Assembly (NCBI RefSeq): GCF_018362975.1
Contig: NZ_CP074371.1
Location: forward strand, 5,642,001-5,706,000
Source of the DNA: Nocardia tengchongensis
GTDB taxonomy: Bacteria; Actinomycetota; Actinomycetes; Mycobacteriales; Mycobacteriaceae
DNA: 64,000 nt
Reading direction: 5' to 3'
Positions 27,256 to 36,438 of the stretch are shown in pieces (position 1 is the stretch's first letter; each line of letters begins with the position of its first letter). The notes beneath the pieces were generated by a model. That model searched no databases. It was not told the DNA's origin and worked only from the letters and a program-made list of their open reading frames with translations. The position numbers were made by a program, and so were the translations under genes.

Positions 27256-28150
27256 GACGCTCTTCCCTTTTCGATCGAACTCGACGCGGCGGCCCGCGCG
27301 GCCGCACTAGACAGCAGGTCCACCGCCGCCGCGATCTGCGCACCCGACATCTCCCGGCCCGGATGCAGCCACAGGTGCGCGTCGACATGACCGTCGACGC
27401 CGCGGACAGGCACACCCAGCACGGTTACCACGGTGGTCTCGTCGCCCTCGGGTGCGACGGGAAAGTGCTCTCCAGGCCCGAGCCGGGCGAGCAGGGACAG
27501 CACCGCGTCCTGCAGCGGGCCGTCGGCGCTCGACGGTGAGCAGGCGATATCGGCGAGCACATCGCGCAGTTTGGTGGCAGCGGGCGTGAACCGTTCGATC
27601 ACGTACCCGCGCCGCGAGATCAGATCCAGCGCCCTCCGCAGCTCGTCCCGGTCCCCGATTCGCCCGTCACCCGTGCCGGGCAGGCGATTCAGCCAGTCGT
27701 CGCACCCGGCAGGGTCGAACGCGGCGAAGACGATCCCGATCGGCGGCACAGACGGAACACGACGACCGATCAACTCCGCGGCACCCGCCCCCACGGCGTC
27801 GACCAACACGACCGACTCCCCATCGAGCACCGACACCCCGGCGGTGAATCCCGTCGCGGCGGCAAGACCGGCCAGCTCCGATGCGGCCGCCCGGGCCATC
27901 GAATACCCGGCCGCGCGGCCCGCCCGATCGCCAGCATCGCCGGTCCCAGCCCGTAGGTCAGGTCGGTCCTGGTGACCCACCCGGCCTCGACCAGGCTGAC
28001 CAGGATGGCGTGGCAGGTGGCCGTGGTGATCTCGGCGGCGCGCGCCAGCTCGCTCAGCGAGAACGATCGATCGGGGTGGGCGGCCAGAAAGGACACCATC
28101 CGAACCACTCGCCCCGTGGGCGGCGACCCTGTGACAGCAGCAGCGACCAC
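27252..28150 (-). CDS. IclR-family regulator, frameshifted
   Basis: Two frames join into about 299 residues. The N-terminal winged HTH (RVVRMVSFLAAHPDRSFSLS then ATCHAILVSLVEAGWVTR) is read from a GTG at 28150; the effector-binding part (MARAAASELAGLAAATGFTAG onward) is in another frame. One G missing near 27908-27912, where GGG reads GG, explains the break and restores a length divisible by three. A TTG at 28180 is an alternative start. The gene overlaps the oxidoreductase start, and a perfect palindrome covers its ribosome site, so it probably represses itself and the coupled oxidoreductase. Confidence 0.78.
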
Positions 28151-28159
28151 ACCGAAATC

Positions 28160-28177
28160 CTTTCGAATATTCGAAAG
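28160..28177. promoter_or_regulatory. Perfect 18-bp palindrome over the IclR ribosome site
   Basis: CTTTCGAATATTCGAAAG is fully symmetric. It lies 10 bp before the GTG of the IclR gene and overlaps the AAAGGA ribosome site. A further TTTCGAA half-site follows near 28190. It is a likely autoregulatory operator. Confidence 0.6.
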
Positions 28178-28186
28178 CAATAATCG

Positions 28187-29678
28187 CTATTTCGAATGTC
28201 CGATCAGGCTACCCGGGGTGATTGCAGTTCGCTCGGCGGCGGTGATGATGTTGCGGACCATGCCTCCGAAGATGACGGCGTGGAACGGGGCGATGGCGTG
28301 CCAATAGAGGTGTCCGGCCAGGCCGTGCGGGTCGAACAGGGCACGCTGGCGGTAGCGTGCTCCGCCGTCTCCGAGTGGGGTGACCGTGAGTTCCAGCCAA
28401 GCCCGCCCGGGAACCCGCATTTTCCGCACGCAACAGGATGCGATGGCCGCGTTCGAGGCGTTCGACCCGCCACCAGTCCAGGGCTTCACCTTCGCGCAGT
28501 CGGTTCGGGTGTCGGCGTCCCCGGTGCAGGCCGGCACCGCCGAGCAGACGATCGAGCCACCCGCGCAGCGCCCAGGCCAACGGGAACGAATACCAGCCGT
28601 TCGTGCCGCCGATCGACTCCAGCACCGACCAGAGGATCGCGGGATCGGCACTGGTATTCCGTTCCCGCACATCGGAATACGCCGAACCACCGGACCATTC
28701 CGGATCGGTGGGCAGCGGATCGGACGGGGCGTCGGACGGACTGGCATCCGACCATCGGGTCGGGACATCCAAAGCCCGGACACGCTGCAAGGCCAAGCCC
28801 ACCGCACGCCGATACGGTGTGAGCCCGCCCGGCGGGTCGGGAATGTGGTCGGCTACCCGGTGGTCGGCACACACCACATCGTTGACCAGCGACTCCATCA
28901 GCGGAACCGCGATCGCCCGGGGCACCGGGGTCACCAGGTTCACCCACTGCGCCGACAACCACGGCGTGAGCACGGGAACCGGCACGATCAAGCGGTGCGG
29001 CAGATCGGCCACCTCGGCGTACCCGCGCATCATGCCCCGATAGGTGAGCACCTCGGGCCCGCCGATGTCGAAGGCCGCGTTGACGCTGTCGGATAGTCCG
29101 GCGGCACCGGTCAGGTAGTGGACGACATCACGGACCGCGATGGGCTGGATGCGGTTACGCACCCACCGCGGTGTCACCATGACCGGCAGCCGTTCGGTCA
29201 GATAGCGCAGCATCTCGAAACTCGCCGAGCCCGAACCGATGATGACCGCCGCGCGCAGCACCACGGTCGGGGTCGCCGAGCGCAACAGGATCTCACCGAC
29301 CTCCGCACGCGAGGCCAGATGTCGCGACAGCGTTTGCCCGGAAGGGGTGATGCCGCCCAGGTAGACGATCCGCGCCAGTCCCGCACGACCGGCTTCGGCG
29401 GCGACCACTTCGGCGGCGTCGCGATCGATCCGCGCGAAATCGGCGCGGGTCAGCGAATGGACGAGGTAGTAGAGAACCTCTCGGCCCGCCAGCGCGGCTC
29501 GCACGTCCGCCGCACACGTGACGTCCCCCCGCAGCACTTCGACGCTGTCGCGCCATGGCGCATCGTCGAGTTTGCCCGGGTCCCGGGCCAGCACCGCGAC
29601 CGAATGACCGGCTGCCAGCAACTCCGGCACCAGCCTGCCCCCGATGTATCCGGTGGCACCGAACACCACACATCGCAC
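28187..29678 (-). CDS. SDR-DUF2867 fusion (NAD(P)H-binding oxidoreductase), frameshifted
   Basis: About 496 residues after correcting one extra A at 28420-28423 (plus strand TTTT). The N-terminal half is an atypical SDR/NmrA domain: VVFGATGYIGGRLVPELL binding turn, YLVHSLTRADF, and IVYLGGITPSGQ. The C-terminal half is the DUF2867 domain ending LYWHAIAPFHAVIFGGMV, which lies in the second frame. Corrected, the join reads LLRAEMRVPGRAWLEL. The start is GTG at 29678 with GGAGGTG in front. It is divergent from a lipocalin gene, with repeated ATCGATGCAT motifs between them. Confidence 0.85.
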
Positions 29679-29750
29679 GTGATCACCTCCTCCGTCGACG
29701 AACAAGCACAAACAGCGACTGTCCGGTTCGCGACTTCAACGCTATCATTA

Positions 29751-29877
29751 ATCGATGCATAATCGATGCACCCGTGGACATGGATTCGGTGACCGTAGAG
29801 GGATTCGCGCTCATGGCTCCACGCCTCTCGATTCCTCTGGACGGTGATCGACACAATTCGTTTCGTTATCGATGCAT
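29751..29877. repeat. Three copies of ATCGATGCA(T) in a divergent promoter region
   Basis: Copies are at 29751-29760, 29762-29770 and 29868-29877, all within the 258-bp gap between the SDR-DUF2867 and lipocalin genes. The first two are almost adjacent. They look like binding sites for a regulator shared by both genes. Confidence 0.55.
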
Positions 29878-29936
29878 CCGAAGGTGCATGCGTCCCGGAT
29901 CGGGACAGCACAGTATCGCCAGGAAGGACACCCGTC

Positions 29937-30560
29937 ATGAATCCGAATCCGAACCGACCGCGCCGACTTTCGCCGACGATCGTGGTTGCCGCGGCCTTCG
30001 CGATCGCGGTCGCCGGGATCGGCACCGGCGCCCCGGGGTCTGCGCACGCCGACCCGCCGGCGCCGGTCCCCGTACTCGATCTGGGCCGGTATCTCGGCAC
30101 CTGGTACCAATTGGCCGCGGTACCACAGTATTTCAACCTCGTCTGCGCCAGGGACACGCGCGCGGACTACGCGCTGGACGAACTCGGGGATGTGTCGGTG
30201 CACAACTCGTGCACGACATGGCAGGGCAGCGTGAACGAGATTCGCGGCACGGCCACGGTTACCGATCCGGTGACGAACGCACAGCTACACGTCAGCTTCC
30301 CCGGCGTGCCAACCCAGGACGCACGCTACGGTCCACCCAACTACATCGTCACAGCACTCGGTGACGACTACACATGGGCGCTGGTCACCGACCCGAACCG
30401 CCTGTCGGGTTTCGTCCTGTCCCGCACCACGACGCTCGATGACGCCCAATGGCACGATGTCGCCGCCGCGATCACCGCGGCGGACGAAAACACCTGCTGG
30501 TACCTGACAACTCCGGTTACCGGCGGACTCGACCAAATCGAACCGCTGTGCGCGAGATGA
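29937..30560 (+). CDS. Secreted lipocalin-family protein
   Basis: 207 residues. A Sec-type signal peptide (IVVAAAFAIAVAGIGTGAPGSAHA) precedes a lipocalin domain with the GTWYQLA motif (first strand), two cysteines (LVCARDT and HNSCTTW) and a final NTCWYL, giving the usual single-barrel layout of Blc-type bacterial lipocalins that bind lipids or other hydrophobic ligands. AGGAAGGA lies eight bases before the ATG at 29937. Longer in-frame starts upstream lack a ribosome site. Confidence 0.85.
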   Translation: MNPNPNRPRRLSPTIVVAAAFAIAVAGIGTGAPGSAHADPPAPVPVLDLGRYLGTWYQLAAVPQYFNLVCARDTRADYALDELGDVSVHNSCTTWQGSVNEIRGTATVTDPVTNAQLHVSFPGVPTQDARYGPPNYIVTALGDDYTWALVTDPNRLSGFVLSRTTTLDDAQWHDVAAAITAADENTCWYLTTPVTGGLDQIEPLCAR

Positions 30561-30747
30561 CATACCGGCAGGATGGGCAATCGCATGGAATGCGTTGTGC
30601 CTCGCCATATTCGATGAATGAAGTCGAACTGTGCCGCACACTGCTCGGTGGATGACCGCCAGAGCGACCCAACACCCGGAAGTCAGTGGCCGCCTGCGCA
30701 ATTGCTGATGCTCGCCGCGCTGGGCCGAGGATCGTTACGATCGCGGG

Positions 30748-31626
30748 GTGGGGAGTGACATTGTCGATCGAACATCCGGTGAGGCCGTTCGGCGTTCGGT
30801 TGTTCTGGGTGCGGGTGGCGTCGTCGGGGCCGCTTGGGAAGCGGGTTTGGCCGCTGAATTGCGCCGCCGGGGAATCGATTTGGGTGCGGCCGACTCGATA
30901 GTCGGTACGTCCGCCGGCGCGGTTGTCGGAGCCGCGCTGGTGGCGGGGCGGGATTTGGATTCGTTCGCCGACGATCCACGTCCGCCTGGCAGTACAGAAC
31001 CGCCGCCGGTGGTGAAGCGCGAGTTGGTGGCAGCCGTTTTCTCCGTGTTGTTCGACTGGACGTTGGATCGCGATGAGGCGCGGCGCAGGGTGGGGCGCAT
31101 GGCGATGGCCGAGGAGTCTGCGAAACCGGCGCATATCGAACCGATCGAGTGGCTGGTGGGTGGCAACGACTGGCCGGATCACCGGCTGCGGGTGGCCGTC
31201 GTGGACGCGGCCAGTGGTGAGCGCCAGGTGTGGGACAAAGGCAGCGGCGTGCCCATGGCCACCGCTGTCGCCGCGAGCCATTCGTTTCCGGGACTCCGCC
31301 CGCCCGTTGTCGTCGAAGACCGCTACTACATCGATGGCGGGGTGTGGTCGCCCACCAATGCCGACCTCGCCGCCGACTCGGACGTGCTCCTGGTCGTCGA
31401 ACCGTTGGCGCACATGTTCCCGCCCGAACAGATTCGGGCCGAACTCGCGACGACGGCTGACACCGTCGTGCGGTTCCGCCCCGACGCAGCCGCGATCGAG
31501 GTGTTCAACGCATCCGCGACCGACGTGCTCGCGAGCTGGCCGCGAGCATTCCAGGCGGGCCTTCGCCAGGCCGACGACCTGGCGCGGCGACTGACCGACG
31601 CAGGCTGGTCGCCGCCACAGCGTTGA
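30748..31626 (+). CDS. Patatin-like phospholipase
   Basis: 292 residues with all patatin marks: an oxyanion glycine loop VVLGAGGVVGAAWEAG, the nucleophile elbow GTSAG (about residues 52-56) and the catalytic aspartate in YIDGGVWSPTNAD. These are serine acyl hydrolases using a Ser-Asp dyad on lipids. No signal peptide is seen, so it is probably cytoplasmic. It starts at GTG with a weak ribosome site. It is followed by a 15-bp hairpin shared with the convergent USP gene. Confidence 0.9.
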   Translation: MGSDIVDRTSGEAVRRSVVLGAGGVVGAAWEAGLAAELRRRGIDLGAADSIVGTSAGAVVGAALVAGRDLDSFADDPRPPGSTEPPPVVKRELVAAVFSVLFDWTLDRDEARRRVGRMAMAEESAKPAHIEPIEWLVGGNDWPDHRLRVAVVDAASGERQVWDKGSGVPMATAVAASHSFPGLRPPVVVEDRYYIDGGVWSPTNADLAADSDVLLVVEPLAHMFPPEQIRAELATTADTVVRFRPDAAAIEVFNASATDVLASWPRAFQAGLRQADDLARRLTDAGWSPPQR

Positions 31627-31632
31627 CGGGCC

Positions 31633-31667
31633 CGAGCCGAGCGGACGGTGGACGTCCGCTCGGCTCG
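31633..31667. terminator. Bidirectional hairpin terminator, 15-bp perfect stem
   Basis: CGAGCCGAGCGGACG pairs with CGTCCGCTCGGCTCG around a 5-base loop. It lies exactly between the stops of the convergent patatin and USP genes. There is no U-tract, as is common in actinobacteria. Confidence 0.85.
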
Positions 31668-31672
31668 ACTGC

Positions 31673-32596
31673 TCATTGCTGCGCGTGCACGACCATGACC
31701 GGGGAGTGCGCGTGCTGGACCAGCGAATGCGCGGTGGAGCCGAGCAGCAGGCCCAGGAAGCCACCGCGGCCGCGGTTGCCGATCACGACCAGTTGTGCGC
31801 GCTGGGACCACTGTTGGAGCTGGGCGGCCGGGGAGGTCACATAGACGCGGCGGATCACCTTCACGTCGGGGAACTTCTCCTGCCAGCCGGCCAGCCGCTC
31901 GGCGAGCACCGACTCCTCCACGGCCTCGATGTCGTCGAGCGACGGCGTCAAGTCCGCGCCCGCGAACATGCCTGCGCGCCAGTCGCTCCAGACATGCACG
32001 GCCACCAGGTCGGCGCCGCGCTCGGACGCCTCGGCGAAGGCTGCCGCGATGGCGGGTTCGCTGACCGGGCCGCAGTCGACGCCGACCACGACCGGTCCGC
32101 TGTCATGGACGGTGTCGTCCGCCTCGGGATCCGAACGCACCACGATCACATTGCCGGTGGCGTGGGAGGTCACGGCCAGCAGTGTCGAGCCCAGATGCCC
32201 GAGCGTTCCGGTGTTTCCCGTCGCGCCCAGGACCACCGCGTAGGCCCGCTCGCTGAGCTCGGTCAGCGCTCCCGCGGCGGAATCGTTGACCAGATACCCG
32301 GTGACCGGCAGGTCCGGGTATCGGGCGAGCACCAGGTCGCGGGCGCTGCGGAGCGTGGTCTGCCCCTTCGCTCGCAGGGCCGCGATCGCGTCCGGCGTCA
32401 CGACCGCGTACGGTCCCGCTACCGCGACGGTGCGTGCCAGGTCCAGGCCGTGGATCAGCTGGAGCCCCCGGCCACGGCTCGCGGCCAGTGCGGCCGCCCA
32501 GCGCACAGCGATCTCCGATCCCGGCGAACCGTCCACGCCGACCACCACGCCCGCGGATACCAGTCGGTGCGGTTCGTCGAATTCTTGCTCAGCCAT
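31673..32596 (-). CDS. Tandem universal stress protein (two USP domains)
   Basis: About 307 residues in two USP repeats. The first starts VVVGVDGSPGSEIAVRWA, the second VVVGVDCGPVSEPAIAAA. The second has the full ATP-binding pattern G-x2-G-x9-G-S (GNRGRGG...LGSTAH); the first has a degenerate GATGNTG version. Tandem USPs of this size, such as Rv2623 of M. tuberculosis, are typical members of the DosR dormancy regulon. The ATG at 32596 is preferred because GGGAG lies about seven bases upstream; an ATG at 32602 is adjacent. It is divergent from the M50 protease operon. Confidence 0.92.
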   Translation of the reverse strand: MAEQEFDEPHRLVSAGVVVGVDGSPGSEIAVRWAAALAASRGRGLQLIHGLDLARTVAVAGPYAVVTPDAIAALRAKGQTTLRSARDLVLARYPDLPVTGYLVNDSAAGALTELSERAYAVVLGATGNTGTLGHLGSTLLAVTSHATGNVIVVRSDPEADDTVHDSGPVVVGVDCGPVSEPAIAAAFAEASERGADLVAVHVWSDWRAGMFAGADLTPSLDDIEAVEESVLAERLAGWQEKFPDVKVIRRVYVTSPAAQLQQWSQRAQLVVIGNRGRGGFLGLLLGSTAHSLVQHAHSPVMVVHAQQ

Positions 32597-32911
32597 TGCC
32601 ATCTCCCGGCGGTGTGGTTTCGTGCGGCCGATCGCCGCTCGAACTCACGGTATGGATTTCGGGGTGCGGTGGGCTGCGGCCCATCGTCACCGACTCGCGG
32701 GCCCAAAGGCCGCCCGCGGGCGGGCCCATCGCCGCCACCTCACACCGCGCGGGCCGTAAGGACCATTGCCGTGGTGACTTCCGTCGCCCGTACCGTGGCA
32801 GGAGTCCTCTGCCCCGCCACCGGCCGCCAGGAGCAAGCTCGAGCCGTTACCGGGTGCTCGTTCACCTCCCGAAAGGCCGTGCCCCGGCCTGTGCACCGAA
32901 CCGAGGACAAC
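32597..32911. promoter_or_regulatory. Divergent promoter region with four DosR-box-like sites
   Basis: Compared by eye with the DosR half-consensus GGGACYWWNGNCCC: 32699-32712 (minus) matches 12 of 14, 32677-32690 (minus) 11 of 14, 32759-32772 (plus) 11 of 14, and 32774-32787 (plus) about 10 of 14. The two minus sites face the USP gene and the two plus sites face the M50 operon. GC-rich background makes single matches weak; pairs facing each gene are more persuasive. Confidence 0.4.
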
Positions 32912-34074
32912 ATGCCGATCCGATCCACCATTCCGCTGGGCCGCATCGCCGGTATCAGCATCGCCGCGCATTGGTCGGCGGGAATCACCGTGGGACTGTT
33001 CACTTGGATACTCGCCGCCTACCTGCGCGGCACGGCGAGCACCGCCGGCGTGCTGGTGGCCGCGATCCTGGGCGCGGTCGCACTCATCGCCTGCCTGCTG
33101 GCCCACGAACTGGCACATTCGATCGTTGCCACCCGCCACGGAGTGCGCGTCGAGCGCATCGTGCTGTGGCTGCTGGGCGGGCTTCCGAACTCGCCGGCGA
33201 ACCGCGCGACGCCCGCACCGATCTTCGGGTCGCACTGGTCGGCCCGGGCACCAGCCTGCTGCTGGGCGTCGTGGCCTACGCGGCGGCGGCGGTGTCGGCC
33301 GTGTTCTCCCCCGGCGGGCCGGTGACCGCCACCCTGGTCTGGCTGGCGACGGTCAATGTCGTTCTCGCGGTATTCAATATGCTGCCCGGGGCGCCCCTCG
33401 ACGGCGGGCGCGTGGTGCGGGCCCTGCTGTGGCGTCGCAGCGGCGACCGGCTGCGCGCGGAGACCACCGCCGCCCGCATCGGCCGGTACGTGGGTATGGG
33501 CCTGGCCGGCATCGGGATCGCCGAGATCGTCGCCCTCGGTGATTTCGGCGGCTTGTGGCTGATGCTGCTCGGCTGGTTCCTCTACACCGCCGCCGATACC
33601 GAACTGACGGTCGCCGGCCTGCGACACCGACTGGGCGACACCACGATCGGCGCCATCATGACCGCGACGCCGGTCGCGGCCGCCGGCGCCTGGACGGTCG
33701 ACGAGCTGCTGCGTTCGAGCTTGGTCTACACCCGCCACCGCGTGTTCCCGGTCGTGGACGCCGACGGCCACCCGTACGCCGTACTGGCCTGGGCCGACCT
33801 GCTGCACCCTCGCACACCGGCGCGTCCCGGCCTGCGGGTGGCAGATCTGGCCCGCCCGCTCGCGCCCGCCGCGATCGCCCACGGTCCCGACCTGGTCAGC
33901 GACATCGTCGCGCGGATCGTGCTGCGCCCCGATCTCGACATCGTCGCCGTCGTGGATCCGGGCGGACGCCTCACCGGCCTGGTCACGGCCACCGATCTCG
34001 CCCTCGCGTGCAACCGTTCGGCGCTGGGCCTGCCCATCGACGCCGCCACGCGATCCGCGGCCACTGCCCGATAA
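32912..34074 (+). CDS. Site-2 (M50) zinc metalloprotease with CBS domains, frameshifted
   Basis: About 387 residues after restoring one G in the G-run at 33179-33181. The first frame gives MPIRSTIPLGRIAGISIAAHW, membrane segments and the zinc motif HELAHS. The second gives NMLPGAPLDGGRV, the conserved second metal and NPxDG-like region, more membrane helices and two CBS repeats (TATPVAAAGAWTVDEL, HRVFPVVDADGHPYAVL). The corrected join reads LWLLGGASELAGEPR. The layout matches Rv2625c of M. tuberculosis, a DosR-regulated membrane protease that neighbours USP genes. GAGG is five bases before the ATG. The P-ATPase starts 27 bp later. Confidence 0.85.
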
Positions 34075-34101
34075 CGCACTCCGACAGGAAGGGTCAGTGC
34101 C

Positions 34102-36438
34102 ATGGCCTCCCCGCAAGAGACTCACAGCCGCTGGGATCGGATCGGCGGCATCCTCGGAATCGTCCTGCTGGCAGGCACATTCGTTCCGTTGACGGTCGGC
34201 GCGGTGGCCTGGCTCGCCGGCGCGAGGACCCTCGCTGACGCGGCATGGGCGGCCGGGACCGTCGTCGCCATCGTTCCTGCGGCGTGGTGGGTGGTGACGG
34301 CACTGCGCCGGCGGCGGATCGGGGTGGATGTCATCGCGGTGTTGTCACTGGCGGGCACATTGTGGGTGCACGAGTACCTGGCGGGCGCGCTGATCGCGGT
34401 CATGCTCAGCGGCGGGCACGCCCTCGATGCCGCGGCCGAGCGGCGCGCGACCCGCGACCTGCGGGCCTTGCTGGAACGCGCGCCCCACACCGCTCGGCGA
34501 CGGCGCGGCGACGAGGTCCGGGTCGTGGATCTGGGTGAGATCGCCGCGGGCGACACCCTCGTCATCGCCACCGGCGAGGTCGTGCCGACCGACGGCCGCG
34601 TCACGAACGCGGTTGCGGTACTGGATGAATCAGCGCTCACCGGAGAGCCACTACAGGTCGAGCGGGTGGCCGGGGAACCGGTTCGCAGCGGAGTGCTCAA
34701 CGCCGGCGGCGTATTCGAGATGCGGGCCACCGCCACTGCCGAGGACAGCACCTACGCCGGAATCGTGCGACTGGCCCGGGCGGCCGGAGCCGCGACCGCG
34801 CCCACCGTCCGGCTGGCCGACCGCTTTGCCGCGTGGTTCCTGCCCTTGACCCTGGCCGTCGCCGGCATCGCGTACTGGGTGAGCGGTTCGCTGGTGCGCG
34901 CCGTGGCGGTGCTGGTGGTGGCCACGCCGTGCCCGCTGTTGCTCGCCGCGCCGGTGGCCATCGTGTCGGGACTCTCCCGCGCGTCCCGGGCCGGTGTGGT
35001 GGTGCGCGACGGCGGTGCGCTGGAAAACCTCGGGCGCGCAACCACTCTCGTGATGGACAAGACCGGTACCGTCACGGCCGGACGACCCGTGGTCACCGAG
35101 GTCACCGCCGCGCCCGGCTCCGATCCCGGCGAGCTGCTCAGCCTGGCGGCGTCGGTGGATCAGTTCTCCCCGCACGTGCTGGCGGAGGCGATCGTGACCG
35201 AGGCACTGGCCCGCGACCTGGAACTCGCGATCGCCACCGGGATCTCCGAACGCGCGGGCCACGGCGTCACCGGCGAGGTCGACGGCCGGCACGTCGAGGT
35301 GGGCAAGCTCCCCGAGCGCGCGGCCATCCCGCACTGGGCCCGGCCGGTGATGAATCGGGCCCGTCTGGACTCCGCCGCGATCGCCTGGATCACCGTCGAC
35401 GACGAGCCACTGGGCGCCGTGCTGCTCCGCGATCCGTTGCGGCGGCACGCCCCGCGCACCTTGCGCCGACTGCGCGAAGCCGGTTTCGATCGGCTGGTCA
35501 TGCTTACCGGTGATCGCGCCGAACCCGCCCGGGAAGTCGCCACCGTGCTCGGTCTCGACGAGGTGTACGCCGGCCAGAGCCCGGCCGACAAGGTCGAGGC
35601 GGTACACCGTGAAAGCGACCGGCACGTCACGGTCATGGTCGGCGACGGCCTCAACGACGCCCCCGCCCTGGCCGCGGCGACCGTCGGGGTGGCCATGGGC
35701 GCGCGGGGATCCACCGCCTCCTCCGAGGCCGCCGATATCGTGCTCACCACCGACCGGCTCGACCGGCTGGCCGACGCCATGGACATCGCGCGCTGGTCGC
35801 GGCGTATCGCGGTCCAGAGCGCGGCCGCCGGAATGGCGCTGTCGCTGCTGGCCATGATCGCCGCAACCGCCGGCCTGCTGCCGCCCGCGGCGGGCGCGCT
35901 GCTGCAGGAGGCCATCGACATCGCCGTGATCCTCAACGCGCTGCGGGCACTGCGCGGCAATCCGGCCACCCGCACCGACCTGCCCGCCGATACCGAGCAG
36001 CTACTGCGCCGCTTCTCGACCGAACACGACCTCCTGCGCGACACCCTCGCCTCGCTGCGCGCCGTCGCCGACCGCATCGCCGATCATCCCGACGCCGACG
36101 GGCTCGCGGCCCTCGAGGCCATGCATCGCTTCCTGATCGAGGACCTGCTGCCCCACGAGCGTGCCGAGGAGACCCAGCTCTACCCCGCCCTGGCCGGACC
36201 GCTCGGCGGCTCCGAGGCCACAGCCACCATGAGCCGCGCGCACGCCGAGATCCAGCGCCTGGCCACCCGCATCGGCACCCACCTCGAACTCGCCCGCGCC
36301 CGTGGCGGTTTCGATCCCGACCAGGTCGATGACCTGCTCGCCTGCCTCTACGGACTGCACGCGGTCCTGCGCCTGCATTTCGCGCAGGAGGAGGAGAACT
36401 ACTTCGTACTCGCCGCCGACGAGCGACGGTCGTCGTGA
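34102..36438 (+). CDS. P1B-type metal ATPase fused to a C-terminal hemerythrin/HHE domain
   Basis: 778 residues. Residues 1-625 form a heavy-metal P-type ATPase: membrane helices, the actuator loop LDESALTGEP, the ion-path motif ATPCPLLLAAP (Cys277), the phosphorylation site DKTGT (Asp319), MLTGD and MVGDGLNDAPA. The HP-motif position reads SPHVLAEA. No N-terminal metal-binding domain is present. From about residue 630 a hemerythrin-like domain follows, with His642 (TEHD), LLPHERAEE, a central RAHAEI and HFAQEEENY, a His/Glu set able to bind a diiron or other metal centre. The fusion suggests transport linked to O2, NO or iron sensing (inference). The stop overlaps the PAP2 start. Confidence 0.9.
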   Translation: MASPQETHSRWDRIGGILGIVLLAGTFVPLTVGAVAWLAGARTLADAAWAAGTVVAIVPAAWWVVTALRRRRIGVDVIAVLSLAGTLWVHEYLAGALIAVMLSGGHALDAAAERRATRDLRALLERAPHTARRRRGDEVRVVDLGEIAAGDTLVIATGEVVPTDGRVTNAVAVLDESALTGEPLQVERVAGEPVRSGVLNAGGVFEMRATATAEDSTYAGIVRLARAAGAATAPTVRLADRFAAWFLPLTLAVAGIAYWVSGSLVRAVAVLVVATPCPLLLAAPVAIVSGLSRASRAGVVVRDGGALENLGRATTLVMDKTGTVTAGRPVVTEVTAAPGSDPGELLSLAASVDQFSPHVLAEAIVTEALARDLELAIATGISERAGHGVTGEVDGRHVEVGKLPERAAIPHWARPVMNRARLDSAAIAWITVDDEPLGAVLLRDPLRRHAPRTLRRLREAGFDRLVMLTGDRAEPAREVATVLGLDEVYAGQSPADKVEAVHRESDRHVTVMVGDGLNDAPALAAATVGVAMGARGSTASSEAADIVLTTDRLDRLADAMDIARWSRRIAVQSAAAGMALSLLAMIAATAGLLPPAAGALLQEAIDIAVILNALRALRGNPATRTDLPADTEQLLRRFSTEHDLLRDTLASLRAVADRIADHPDADGLAALEAMHRFLIEDLLPHERAEETQLYPALAGPLGGSEATATMSRAHAEIQRLATRIGTHLELARARGGFDPDQVDDLLACLYGLHAVLRLHFAQEEENYFVLAADERRSS

